Below, piece after piece: positions 46,002-55,943 of a DNA stretch of 64,000 bases (the stretch's first letter is position 1; the number at the start of each line of letters is the position of its first letter). The position numbers and the translations under genes were made by a program. Below the pieces are notes generated by a model that was not told where the DNA came from, did not search any database, and was given only the letters and a program-made list of their open reading frames with translations. This stretch comes from Euphorbia lathyris. Its lineage: Eukaryota > Streptophyta > Magnoliopsida > Malpighiales > Euphorbiaceae. Where the stretch lies: NCBI RefSeq assembly GCF_963576675.1, contig NC_088912.1:12981001-13045000 (forward strand), read 5' to 3'.

Positions 46002-47358
46002 TGTTGGTCCCTTGTAAGGTTGCAAATATAGTTCCAAGGGGGGGGGGGGGTTAGGAACTATTTGACCTTTTTAAAGAATTAGGGCAAACTTCTTTTTCTT
46101 AAGAAAAGAGTATATGACAGCGGCGCTGAGTAATCAGCAAGACACTGGCTTAGTCAATTGGTGACTAGGTCAGTTTCGTTGCTTAAGTCAGGAAATAGCA
46201 CTTTGAGTCTATTCCTGAACTAAGTCGTTTGCAGCGCACAACTCAGCTTGACCTCTTTACTTGGTCAGTTTTTAGTTTATATTAAGCAAACAATATATTA
46301 AGGAGTTAAGGGTTAGAAATACTTCACTCAGTGGAGTTATCCAGGTTCGGCTTCTTCTAAGCCTACGTCCTGTCCCCGGAACACGTTCCGAGCTTTCAAA
46401 TTCACTACCGAGCTCTTTAAAGGTGGAGACTCAAAAAAACCTTTTACAAATCAGAAGCTGAGTATAACAAGAGTACCTTCCTCTATACCTCTACTCACTT
46501 CTATTCTAATTCACTAAGTACTAAAACCGAGTACTCAGCTTCTCCTTTCTAATTCTAGAAATGATTAAGATTTGTCCTAAACAACAATTGCTAGAACACC
46601 TTAGATGATTGAAGATCAATCACTCTAGACTTTTACACAGATATGAAATTGTAGTGTAAGATTTGCTTTGCTTTTGGATGCAGAACTTTTGTATGCTTTT
46701 GGTCAGCGTAACGACTTTTTGCTCAAAGTTCTGTATGTGTAGTTAGGATTCTGAAAGCTTTATTTATAGAGAGCTGTGAGGGCATCTGGTTGTTTCGAAT
46801 TTCGAAATAACCGTTGGAGGAAAACGGCTTCATATCGTTTTCACTCAGTCTGTTCAGCAGTTCTCTTAGCCAATCAGATTCCAGCATCTTCTGTTCTTCG
46901 GTCAGTGTGGCAGTATGTTCCTCCAATTCAGGTAATGTCAAACAGACAGCTTCCTGCGTCTTCTGTTCTTTACTGAAAGAGGAAATACTTTGTCTGGAAG
47001 TTGCCTTGTGCTCAGCGGCTGTCTTGTACATTTTGTCGAGACAGCTCAGCAGCTTCTTACTGAAGTTGTCTACGTGGATCTTCTGGATCCTTCTTTGCTC
47101 AGCTGCGTTTCAACACTCAACGGCAGCGTTTTGTAATACGCGGGCTGAGTGGTCTTGGCCTTGTTTGACTTGGGCTTTGACTTTTATATAGGGCTTGGGC
47201 CTTATGATCTTTATGTCTTATAACAATTATAAACTCAACATTGAACAAACACATTAGTAACAATAAATCAAAGCATTTAGACTTAGTGTGTTACACAATA
47301 TTTAATTGTACTTAAATAATTTTGTCAAATCAAAATCCTGTGGAAAGGTGTTTCAACA
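46002..47358 (-). repeat. 5' LTR of the SIRE-like element
   Basis: Nearly identical to 35873-37226. The whole 3-bp length difference lies in the G-run (13 G here, 10 there). Confidence 0.93.
46761..46768 (-). promoter_or_regulatory. TATA box of the SIRE-like 5' LTR
   Basis: TATAAATA on the - strand in the context CTCTATAAATAAAG, conserved in both LTRs. Transcription would start about 30 bp further toward lower coordinates and run through gag. Confidence 0.7.
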
Positions 47359-47363
47359 CAGTG

Positions 47364-47971
47364 TATGTCTCATAAGCAGATTTATGTCAAAACCAATGGA
47401 GATACATATGTTAGCAGCTAAGAGAATCTTGAGATATATTCAAAGTACTGCTGACTTTGGCATTGTTTACAAACGAGGTTGCACAACTGAGTTAATGGCA
47501 TATACAGACAGTGATTATGCTGGTGATATAGATGATCGAAAGAGTACATCAGGATATGTTTTCGTATTAAGTGGAGGAGCTGTAGCTTGGGCGTCCAAGA
47601 AGCAATCTGTAGTGAGTCTGTCAACTACAGAGGCAGAATATATCGCTGCTGCCTCATGTGCGTGTCAATGTGTCTGGATGCAGAGAATTCTGAAAGAAAT
47701 TGAAGGTACAAAAATTGACTATGTGAAGGTTCTCTGTGACAATTCTTCTACTATTAAACTTGTAAAGAATCCGATACTTCATGGGAGAAGCAAACATATT
47801 GATGTACGATTTCATTTTTTAAGAAATCTTGTAAATGATGGGTCAATTAAAATGGAATATTGTGGCACGAATGAGCAAGTTGCAGATATCATGACAAAAC
47901 CGTTAAAGCTTGATCAATTTGAGAAGCTTAGAGAAGCACTTGGTGTTCGAAGCAGCTTGGGTATAAACTAA
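47364..47971 (+). pseudogene. Copia element 1: end of RT and RNase H
   Basis: This continues the frame broken at 35872: after one CAGTG it reads CLISRFMSKPMEIHMLAAKR. RNase H motifs are intact (YTDSDYAGDIDDRKSTSGY, SLSTTEAEYIAAAS, CDNSSTIKLVKNP and NEQVADIMTKPL). The stop TAA is at 47969-47971. A polypurine tract AGGGGAGAG at 47996-48004 precedes the 3' LTR. Confidence 0.92.
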
Positions 47972-48006
47972 CTTGCTGTAAGCAAGTTTAGTTTAGGGGA
48001 GAGTTT

Positions 48007-48290
48007 TGTTAAGTAACGTGTCTTCTTGTTTGAAGTAGTCTTCACTAACGTGTCTTCTTGTTTGAAGTAGTCTTTGCTGTTAATAATAAGTTCCTAGAAA
48101 CTAGGAATAAGTTAGAGTTTGATTTGGTCTTTGTTGTAATCACGTTTCCTGTATATGTGGGATACATTAGTTTCTGTTTTTGGATTCCTGTTCACTGTAA
48201 AGCTATTTAAAGCTTCCTCAGTTTACATTCTAAATAACAAATACTCTTTGCATTGTGTTGCAATTTGTCTATTGTGTTCAATATTTATCA
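48007..48290 (+). repeat. 3' LTR of copia element 1
   Basis: The same 284 bp as the 5' LTR with about seven substitutions by eye. It retains the 32-bp tandem repeat (48014-48077). It is followed by AGGAT, the right target-site copy. Confidence 0.92.
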
Positions 48291-48667
48291 AGGATTGTGT
48301 TATTCTAATCAAGAATGATGCATTCTAGAAATGTGTCTTGGACATCCGGTCTTTCTCTTATATAGGATCCGACAAAGTGTACAGAAAGCTAATCCAAAAT
48401 GTATATTGGGTTGTTATCAGTTGTGTTTTTTTTATCTATAATATGAAAATAAATTTATAATTAGAAATGACATATCTGATGAAATATACATATATTAGAA
48501 ATATCATATTTTCTAGTGAAAGCTAAAAGTAGAAAATTAAGGTTATGAATATTTCAATTAGGTTGACATACTCAAAAACCATTAAAGAAATAAAACAAAA
48601 CAAATTCACAAGAGGCAAAGAAAACAAACAAACCCAAAAACATCATAAAGAACTAGGAATATATTTA
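48291..48667. other. Non-coding, nothing recognised
   Basis: AT-rich flank between the copia element and the MITE. It includes the left target duplication of the MITE (ATATATTTA, 48659-48667). Confidence 0.5.
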
Positions 48668-49075
48668 GGCTTAATACAAAATTAACCCCTGAACTTGTCC
48701 AAATGTTGCAACTGCCCCCTCCAACTTTCAATTGTAACAACTTACCCCTCGAACTTGTCTAATTGTAATAATTTACCCCTTAAACTTGTCCAATTGTAGA
48801 ATATAACCCCAAATTGTTGACATGGACTGCAATTGAAGAAATGCGTGAAATGCAAAATATACAACGCTCGTGGAGTATGATAATCAGATCTTTGGCGTGA
48901 TACGAATTCGGGGAAACGCTTTTACTATTGCTTCAAGTACGGGGTAAAAAAATTCTCAATTTGGGATTATGTTTTACAATTGAACAAGTTTAAGGGGTAA
49001 GTTGTTACAATTGAAAGTTGAGGGGGGCAGTTGCAACATTTGGACAAGTTCAGGGGCTTATTTGTCTATTAGGCC
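48668..49075. mobile_element. MULE-type MITE, 408 bp, with 9-bp TSD
   Basis: A non-autonomous transposon with long imperfect inverted repeats of about 110 bp (left GGCTTAATACAAAATTAACC, right end …TTTGTCTATTAGGCC). Inner shared words are AACTTGTCCAAATGTTGCAA and ACTTTCAATTGTAACAACTT. The 9-bp flanks ATATATTTA at 48659-48667 and 49076-49084 are identical, as expected for Mutator-like transposition. It has no coding capacity. Its ends differ from those of the MULE at 23280, so it belongs to another family. Confidence 0.9.
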
Positions 49076-49254
49076 ATATATTTATAAAATAGGGTAATAA
49101 TAAGAGATGAAACACATAAAGTAAATCAAGATTACATAGATGATTGAAAAGTTGATCAACAATAGCAATGAAAGTAAGACTTTTTGATATACTTGCAAAA
49201 TCCACCTCTTGTACATTCATCCGATATGTGAGAAAGAGAGGGGAAGAGAGGTCC

Positions 49255-49665
49255 TTTGGCCATTAAGCGAAACTATGAGCTACTTTATTCTCATCTCTAT
49301 AAACAAAAGAAATGGAACTCGTGAACAATTTACTCAGGCTAATAGCAGCAACATATGTGAATGAAGATAACAGTGAGAAGCATCTCTACTTTTTAGTATA
49401 TCTATAACTACTTCTCAGTGAGGTTCCACACACTTCAAAAAAGCCACAGTTTTTGGCAAATTGAAGTCAAGCTATCACCGTTTGCAATTTTGCATCTTCT
49501 GCTGGCATATATGGGGATATATGAATGCCCATTGAGCCAAGCAGGTTGCCGTCGCTATCTCGGGCAATCAATCCAACCATGCATAACTAACCATTATTCC
49601 TCAAGTTTGCATCACAGCTAATTTTAGTAACACCAATTGGGGGAGCATATCATATATTTTTAGGC
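49255..49665 (-). pseudogene. RNase H-like (RVT_3) fragment, LINE-derived
   Basis: The - strand reads PPIGVTKISCDANLRNNG, a stop, then MVGLIARDSDGNLLGSMGIH and, after further stops and frame changes, FVYRDENKVAHSFA. This order (W-P-P-G-x-K-x-N-x-D, G-x-V-x-R-D-x-x-G, and a C-terminal R-x-x-N-x-V-A-H-x-L-A) is the RVT_3 RNase H domain found after the reverse transcriptase of plant LINEs and in some stand-alone genes. It is too damaged to work. Confidence 0.65.
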
Positions 49666-51060
49666 CAAGGACATGAGAACTCGAAACAACGGAAGCAACA
49701 GAGGGAGTCAAGCTTTTTATTCTGGTAGATTTCCATTCCTGAAAATAGTTCTGTTTCTTTTTTTAATCAATAGAGAAGATTATGTCCATCAAATTTCATG
49801 AATGACGTGAGTCCATGAAAACTGAAGGAGAAATCTGAATAGAATGTTCAAGAAAAGAAAAGAACTTTGACCAATGGAGAGTCATGTGTAAACCGACATA
49901 AATACGATTACGATAAACGAAAAACAAGCAATCACACAAGAATTGTTTACCCAGTTCGCCACTCAATATGAATGACTATGTCTGGGGGCACTACCAAACT
50001 AGGATATTTCACTATAATGCAAGAGATACGGATTACAGAGAAAGAGTTTACATTCATACTCCTCAAGAAACTCTAACCGTCTGAAAAAAGAGATGGTGGA
50101 TCGCTGCAGTTGGGTCCATCGCTTCAGTTGGGCATATGTATTAGTCTCCATATATATCTAAATTTGAAAGAATGAATTGAACCTTTTGTTTCTCTTCTAA
50201 TTTTAATTGGTCTTGCCACTTTTATCTAAATTTGAATGAATGTATGAAATCTATCATGGCAAATTGAGTTAGCCTATATGCCTTCCATACGTTAATACTT
50301 GAAAAGAACGATTTCCATAATGACACAATAACAAGTACCATTATAATAACACAATAACTAGTACCTTATTGCAACCAAGAACCAAATCTGGGAGAACCTT
50401 CATCTTGTCACTTATCTTTCGTCTCCTGGCCTGTCAACAAAAAGGTTATGCTTAAACAATGAACCCACTAAGCTGGTTTCCTAATTATCTGTCACATGCT
50501 GGTAAATAAAATCAGAAGAAAGAGAACCAGAAATGAAACTAGATTATTTGCAAGTCAAATCCAATTCATTATTCATGAATTGGGAAATGAATAAAATCGC
50601 AAAGAAATAGCAGGTGAATTACTGATTCAGCTAGACTTTGGCTATTGGTTGCTAAAGTACTGATAATTTCAATAGCTTTTGTTACAATTGCAAAATTTAA
50701 TATATAAAGTGATTAGTTTCTGTTAGAAAGACAATGCATACCCAACAATAACATCCATCATCAACTTCCCAAAAGCATGAATTGAAGCCATAAATTAAAC
50801 ACAAGAACATAAGGGAAGAGAATTTTAGAAAGAAGAAACGAGTTCATAGGCACTACAAGTAGTGGAAACCATCTTAGTGAAAAATAATTCATATTTATTC
50901 ACTAATTCAATTACAATAAATATGCAAAAATGAGCAAAAGTAGATTTGGGTAAAAAATTATTTCTCATTGAAGTTAACATTAGGAATATACATATTCATA
51001 GAAAAGAAAGAGCTTAACTATTTGTGCAGTAAAGTAAAAACTAATTGAATAAAACCTATA
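49666..51060. other. Non-coding, nothing recognised
   Basis: No coding signal or clear repeat on either strand. Confidence 0.45.
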
Positions 51061-51180
51061 ACTACAATTCCTCTTTTTGCTCCTATTTTCACGGGATTAT
51101 TAGTTGGCCACAGCTATCAATGGGTTTGATAAGGTGTGAGTGAATGTATTATAAATAAGATACTCTTACACCCCCCTCTC
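51061..51180 (-). repeat. Polypurine tract and start of 3' LTR of copia element 3
   Basis: On the - strand GAGAGGGGGG (51180-51171) is followed by TGTAAGAGTATC, the expected start of the 3' LTR at 51170. The far end of the LTR is not recognisable; it may be truncated. Confidence 0.5.
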
Positions 51181-52662
51181 AAGATGGAGACGAAGAAGCA
51201 ACAAGTCCCATTTTGGACAAAAAAAATGTTAAGGTGAGGAGCGGATAACGGTTTAGTGAACAAATCTGCAAGTTGGAGTTTGGTAGAAATATGAGGAGTG
51301 GTTAAAAAACCCATGGTAACATGATCACGAATGATATGACAATCAATGTCGAGCTGTTTCATACGTTCGTAAAATACCGGGTTGGAGGCAATGTGAATGG
51401 CAGCCTCATTGTCACAAAAGAGAGTGATGGGTAAGGAAAGAGGGATGTGAAAGACATGTAATAAATAAGAAATCCATTTGAGTTCGCAATAAGTACTCAC
51501 CATGCTCCGGTATTCAGCTTCAGCGGAAGATCGACTAACTGTAGTTTGTTTTTTAGCCTTCCAATAAATAAGGGAGTCACCCAAAAAAATGCAATAGCCA
51601 CTAACAGAACGACGAGTTTGTTTGCAACGACCCCAGTCAGCATCACAAAATCCTTTAAGGCGAAAGTCATTTGTGGAACTGTAGTATAAACCATAATGGA
51701 TGGTACCTTTAAGATACCGAATGAGATGGATGACGACATCCATATGATGAGAACATGGGTTATGCATAAATTGACTAAGTTGTTGAACGACAAACCCAAT
51801 ATCCGGTCGAGTGAAATTAAGGTAAAGAAGACGTCCAACGAAACGACGATAAAGATCAGGAGCAGAAAAAAAGTACCACTAGAAGGATCTAAATCGACGT
51901 CCGGATGCATAGGACAAGAGGTAGAGGAAGTAGTGTTGAGGTCGGTATCATATATTAAATCAACAACGTATTTACGTTGAGATAAGAAAATGCCATCCAC
52001 ATCTCTAGCAATTTCGATGCCAAGAAAATATTTTGCCGGACCAAGGTCCTTGATAGTAAAAAGAGCATGGAGGTGAGTCTTAAAACGAGCGATGGAGGTT
52101 TCGGACTTACCCGTAATTAGGACATCGTCCACATAAACAATGAGCACAAGAAAAATATTATTATGGGTAAAGGTGCATAAACAATGATGGGAAGCAGCTT
52201 GAATGAAGCCATAGGCAACGATCTGTGACGTAAACTCTTTGTTCCATTGACGTCCCGCTTGTTTGAGGCCATATAAGGACTTGCAAAGCTTACAAACTTG
52301 ACCGGAAGGAACTTTAGAATACCCTTGAGGGGTTGTAGGTAAATATCTTCATCCACAAAACCATGAAGATAAGCATTATTGATATCGATTTGATGAATTG
52401 GCCAAGCCTTGGCAACAAAAATGGAAAATAATAATCGAACAGTGACAAATTTTTCCACGGGAGAGAAACTCTCGACATAATCAATACCTTGTATTTGATG
52501 ATAACCACGGGCAACAAGCCGTGCTTTATAACGATCAATAGAGCCGTTAGGTTTACGTTTGATGCGAAAAACCCATCGGGTAGAAATAGATTTCTTACCT
52601 TTAGGAAGAGAAGTAATTTCCCAAGTGTCATTATCTTCTAATGCTTTAAGTTCTTCCTCCAT
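51117..52662 (-). pseudogene. Copia element 3: RT and RNase H
   Basis: The - strand encodes MEEELKALEDNDTWEITSLP, RYKARLVARGYHQIQGIDY, QIDINNAYLHGFVDEDIYL and YVDD in LIVYVDDVLITGKSE. RNase H has FCDADWGRCKQTRRSVSGY, SRSSAEAEYRSM and TKLQLADLFTKPL. One base is missing from a C-run near 52328 and another shift falls in a T-run near 51865, so three frames are needed. The catalytic residues seen are intact. It lies after the integrase part in the same orientation. Confidence 0.85.
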
Positions 52663-53964
52663 GGCAAAAACCCATTGGGGAAATTTACTGGCTTGGGCAT
52701 AGGTTGTGGGTTCAACATAAGCATCGAATTTTGTAAGAAAAGCAGTATGATTAGGACTAAAAGGAGGTAATGTTGGGATAGAATATGGAGAAGGGAAAAA
52801 AGAGGCAGGAGAAAAAGTGCTATGAGCTACAAAATCATTAAGCCAAATATGAGGCTTAATAAGTCTGTCACTCTTAGTATGGGGAATAGGAGGAGGAGAG
52901 ACATGTGGGGAAGGAGAAACAATGGTATTTAAAGGAGAAGAATGTGATGATGAAGGGAGAAGTAGAGGGGAACCATATGAAGAACTAGGTTCATTATGGG
53001 GAAGAGGAGTAGATAAGGTAGATGTGGGGCTAGGTGATGGACTAGTTAAATCATGGGAACTCGAAATGTTAGGGGAAGGATTAGAATTTTAGATAATAGG
53101 TGTAGGAAGTCCATTATTAGAGAATGTGATAGGTGATGGTGGACTAGAAAAAGTAACAAAAGGTGTAGGTGAGGGATAAGAGGAAGTAGGAAGAGAGGTG
53201 GAGGAAATATTTATCAAAGGAAAATGTGAATTAGGTGAATGAATATTTTGAGATGATGATGATGATGCAAAGGTAAATATATTTTCACAAAAAATTACAT
53301 CTCGGGTTATATGAAATTGTCCCGTAGAAGAATCGTAAATTTTATATGCCTTATGATCGGTGACGTATCCAACAAAAATTCCTTGAATAGCCCGTGGATC
53401 AATTTTATCACGTGTAGGTTTTAAGTTGGAAAAATAGCATTTACAGTCAAAGACCCGTAAAAAATTATAATCGGGTAGTTTGGAATAGAGTCTAAAATAA
53501 GGAGTATCCCAATTCAAGACAATAGATGGTAGAATATTTATCAAAGAAGTGGCAGTCAACAATGCCTCCCCCCAAAATTCTTTGGGTAATTGAGCTTGAA
53601 ATAACAAAGCTCTCGTAATTACCAATAAATGTTTGTGTTTACGTTCTACAACACCATTTTGTTGAGGCGTGTAGACACATGATTTTTCATGAAGGATACC
53701 TTTAGTTTGAAATAAATGTTGACAAGTATGATTTATAAATTGGGTGCCATAATCGGATCGGATATGTTTAACACGGGTTGAAAATTGATTTTCGACCATA
53801 ACAAGAAAAACTTGTAGGGCTTGTGGAGCTTGATCCTTAGTACGTAATAAAATTGTCCAAGTTGTACGTGTAAAATCGTCAACAATGGAAAGAAAATATT
53901 TGGCACCCGTAAAGGAGGTGATTTTATATGGACCCCAAAGGTCAATATGAATCAATTGAAACTT
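52663..53964 (-). pseudogene. Copia element 3: integrase, 5'-truncated
   Basis: It starts inside the integrase core at IHIDLWGPYK. DDE residues are in HIDLWGP, IRSDYGTQF and PQQNGVVERKHKHL, with FVGYVTDHKAYKIYD following. A TAA at 53091-53089 interrupts, and the Ser/Pro-rich linker then continues in frame to RT. Nothing of gag, protease or the zinc domain remains: at about 53965 the sequence changes to gypsy integrase on the opposite strand. Confidence 0.82.
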
Positions 53965-55256
53965 ATTTTATATGGAAGGCATATCTCTTCTTACATCCGC
54001 CACATGCGACTAGAGATCACCGATTCAACAATATCTTGCAGATGGATCTTTGCCTCAAGAGAAATAAGAAGCTAGGTGGACGGTGAGAAAAGCAGCATAT
54101 TTCTCCATGATAAATGATCACCTATACTGAAAATCTTTTAGCCAGCCTTGGTTGAAGTGTGTCACAACAGAAGAGGGACATGAGATTATTAGAGAATTAC
54201 ACGAGGGCATATGTGGAGCCCACGAAGCATCCGCCGCCATTTTCAAGAAATCTAGGCTGTGTGGATTCTATTGGCCTACCGTGGAGCTAGATGCTCAGAA
54301 GTTGGTGGAATCCTACCACAACTGCCAAGTTCATACGAATGAATCCCATACAGCTAAGCATCTGCAAAAACTCATCATTGAAGGACGACCATTCGCCACA
54401 TGGGGTATCGACATCGTCGGTCCTTCTCCCTCCACAAAGAAACAGAGAAAGTACGTAGTGCTAGCTGTAGATCATTTTACAAAATGGGTAGAGGCAGAAG
54501 CTGTTTCCACAATAAGTGCAGAGCGAATGGTAGAGTTCGTGAGAGATAACATCGTTAGGAGTTTGGAGTCCCTCACACAATCATCACGGATAATGGAACA
54601 CAGTTCAACTGTAAGGAATTCAAATCATTTTGCAAGAACCAGGGCATCCAAAATAGATTCGCCTCGGTATATTACCCAGAATCAAACGGAATGACCAAAT
54701 TCACCAATAGAACAATTGTGAAAGGCATAAAAAAGAGGTTAGGCGAACATGACAAGAAATGGGCGGATCAGTTGATCAATGTCTTGTGGTCGTATAGAAC
54801 CACTCCTCGAATTGCCACCGGTGAAACGCCATTCGCCCTCACCTATGGAGTAGAGGTTGTCATTCCTATAGAAGTTCAGATCTCAAGTGGCAGGGTTCTA
54901 TTCTATTGTGAAGACCAGAATGAGAAGAGATTAAGGGAGAGTCTCGATCGACTGGAAGAAAAAAGGGAAAAGGCGTATGTCCGGATCACAGCCTACAAGC
55001 AAAGGATTGCAGCCTATCACGATAGAAATACCAAACTCGTGGATCTAAATCAAGGAGATCTGGTGCTAAGAAAAGCTGACAAAATCCAATCCACGGAAGG
55101 CAAAAGAAAACTGGGAATTACGTGGACAGGGCCATACAGGATATCGCCAAGATTGGACCCGCCACTTTCAAAATTCAAGACATGGAGGGGAACACACTAC
55201 CACGAACGTGGAATATTCAGAACCTCCGCAAATATTTTCCCAGAGAGTAGGATGTA
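53965..55256 (+). pseudogene. Tat-like Ty3/gypsy integrase
   Basis: After a few broken codons (QYLADGSLPQEK, FSQPWLKCVTTEEGH) there is the H2C2 zinc domain and the integrase core. The first Asp is in WGIDIVGPSPSTKKQRKYVV, the second in TDNGTQF (reached through a one-base shift near 54560), and the Glu in YYPESNGMTKFTNRT. The C-terminal part reads GDLVLRKADK and ITWTGPYRIS, and a further shift near 55150 leads to the end NLRKYFPE. Sequence style (EEGxEI…HEGxCGxH, NGxxEV-like ends) places it in the Tat group. The RT part is absent. Confidence 0.83.
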
Positions 55257-55943
55257 ATCAAAGGTCTTGAGCACTCTTTTTCCTTTAGTAGGGTTTTTTC
55301 CATGAGGTTTTTCTTGTTAAAGGTTTTAACGAGGCTCACATAAAAGACCAATCCGAGTGTCATAAGGCGAATCGCCATTCAATAAAATGAAATGTTTGTT
55401 TGGAACTTCTCGTTTTAAGTATTTTTTGCAGAAATATAAATATTCCAGATTCAAGGATGGGAGACAACAAAAGCATTCCCATTGTAGAAAACGCAACTAC
55501 GACGTATCTACCTTCTCCTCAAAGATAGGAGAACAAAAAGCTCCAATGGCGGATCAATCTACCTCAAAGATAGGAAAAGGATTGACCACCATTAAAAGTG
55601 GGTTAAAATTGTCTCAAACATGAGATCATTACACCCTCAACTTTCTCCATATAAGAGAATCAAAAGACCCGCCGGCGGATCGACTTACCTCAAAGATAGG
55701 AAAAAGTCGATCGCCACCAAGGGCAGCTTAATTTCCTCAAATGGAATAAAGCTTTTAACCTTCAAAAAAGGTCCACACATTGGGATACGGCTGGCCACCT
55801 ATCCTAAACAATCAAACAAATCCTAAACCAGATTCTAAGTAATTACTTGCTAAAAGATATAATGCATAAGTAAACAAAGTTCTGGGAAAAGAAGGATTCA
55901 TTCAAACAAAAATAAAAATTATACTTGATTATATCAAAACAAG
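55257..55943 (+). other. Untranslated region after Tat integrase
   Basis: Non-coding on both strands. A phrase like CGGATC(A/G)ACTTACCTCAAAGATAGGAAAA recurs at about 55510, 55550 and 55675, forming a loose tandem repeat. Such repeats are common between pol and the 3' LTR of Tat elements. Confidence 0.5.

Larger units (their letters stand above)
35873..47358 (-). mobile_element. SIRE-like copia element nested in copia element 1
   Basis: An 11,486-bp element on the - strand with LTRs of 1,354 and 1,357 bp, a perfect 5-bp target duplication (CAGTG at 35868-35872 and 47359-47363), a tRNA-Met primer site and a polypurine tract. From its 5' end (right) it carries gag, PR-IN-RT-RNH and a long env-like ORF before the 3' LTR, the order of SIRE/Maximus elements. 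All major ORFs hold one or more stops or frameshifts. LTRs differ at about 15 substitutions plus a 3-base G-tract difference by eye. That makes it younger than its host element, as nesting requires. Confidence 0.93.
32624..48290 (+). mobile_element. Copia element 1, split by a nested SIRE-like element
   Basis: A Ty1/copia retrotransposon with 284-bp LTRs at both ends. The flanks read AGGAC left and AGGAT right, a 5-bp target duplication with one change. Removing the 11,486-bp insertion at 35873-47358 and its duplicated CAGTG leaves about 4.2 kb, shorter than a typical 5-kb copia because of two internal in-frame losses in protease/integrase. The primer-binding site and polypurine tract are present. 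The LTRs differ at about 7 of 284 positions by eye. One target-site base and one catalytic residue are changed. Confidence 0.9.

Noticed and set aside
50851..50866. CACTACAAGTAGTG resembling a CACTA terminus
   Set aside because: It is a short palindrome without the A-rich continuation or subterminal repeats expected of a CACTA end.
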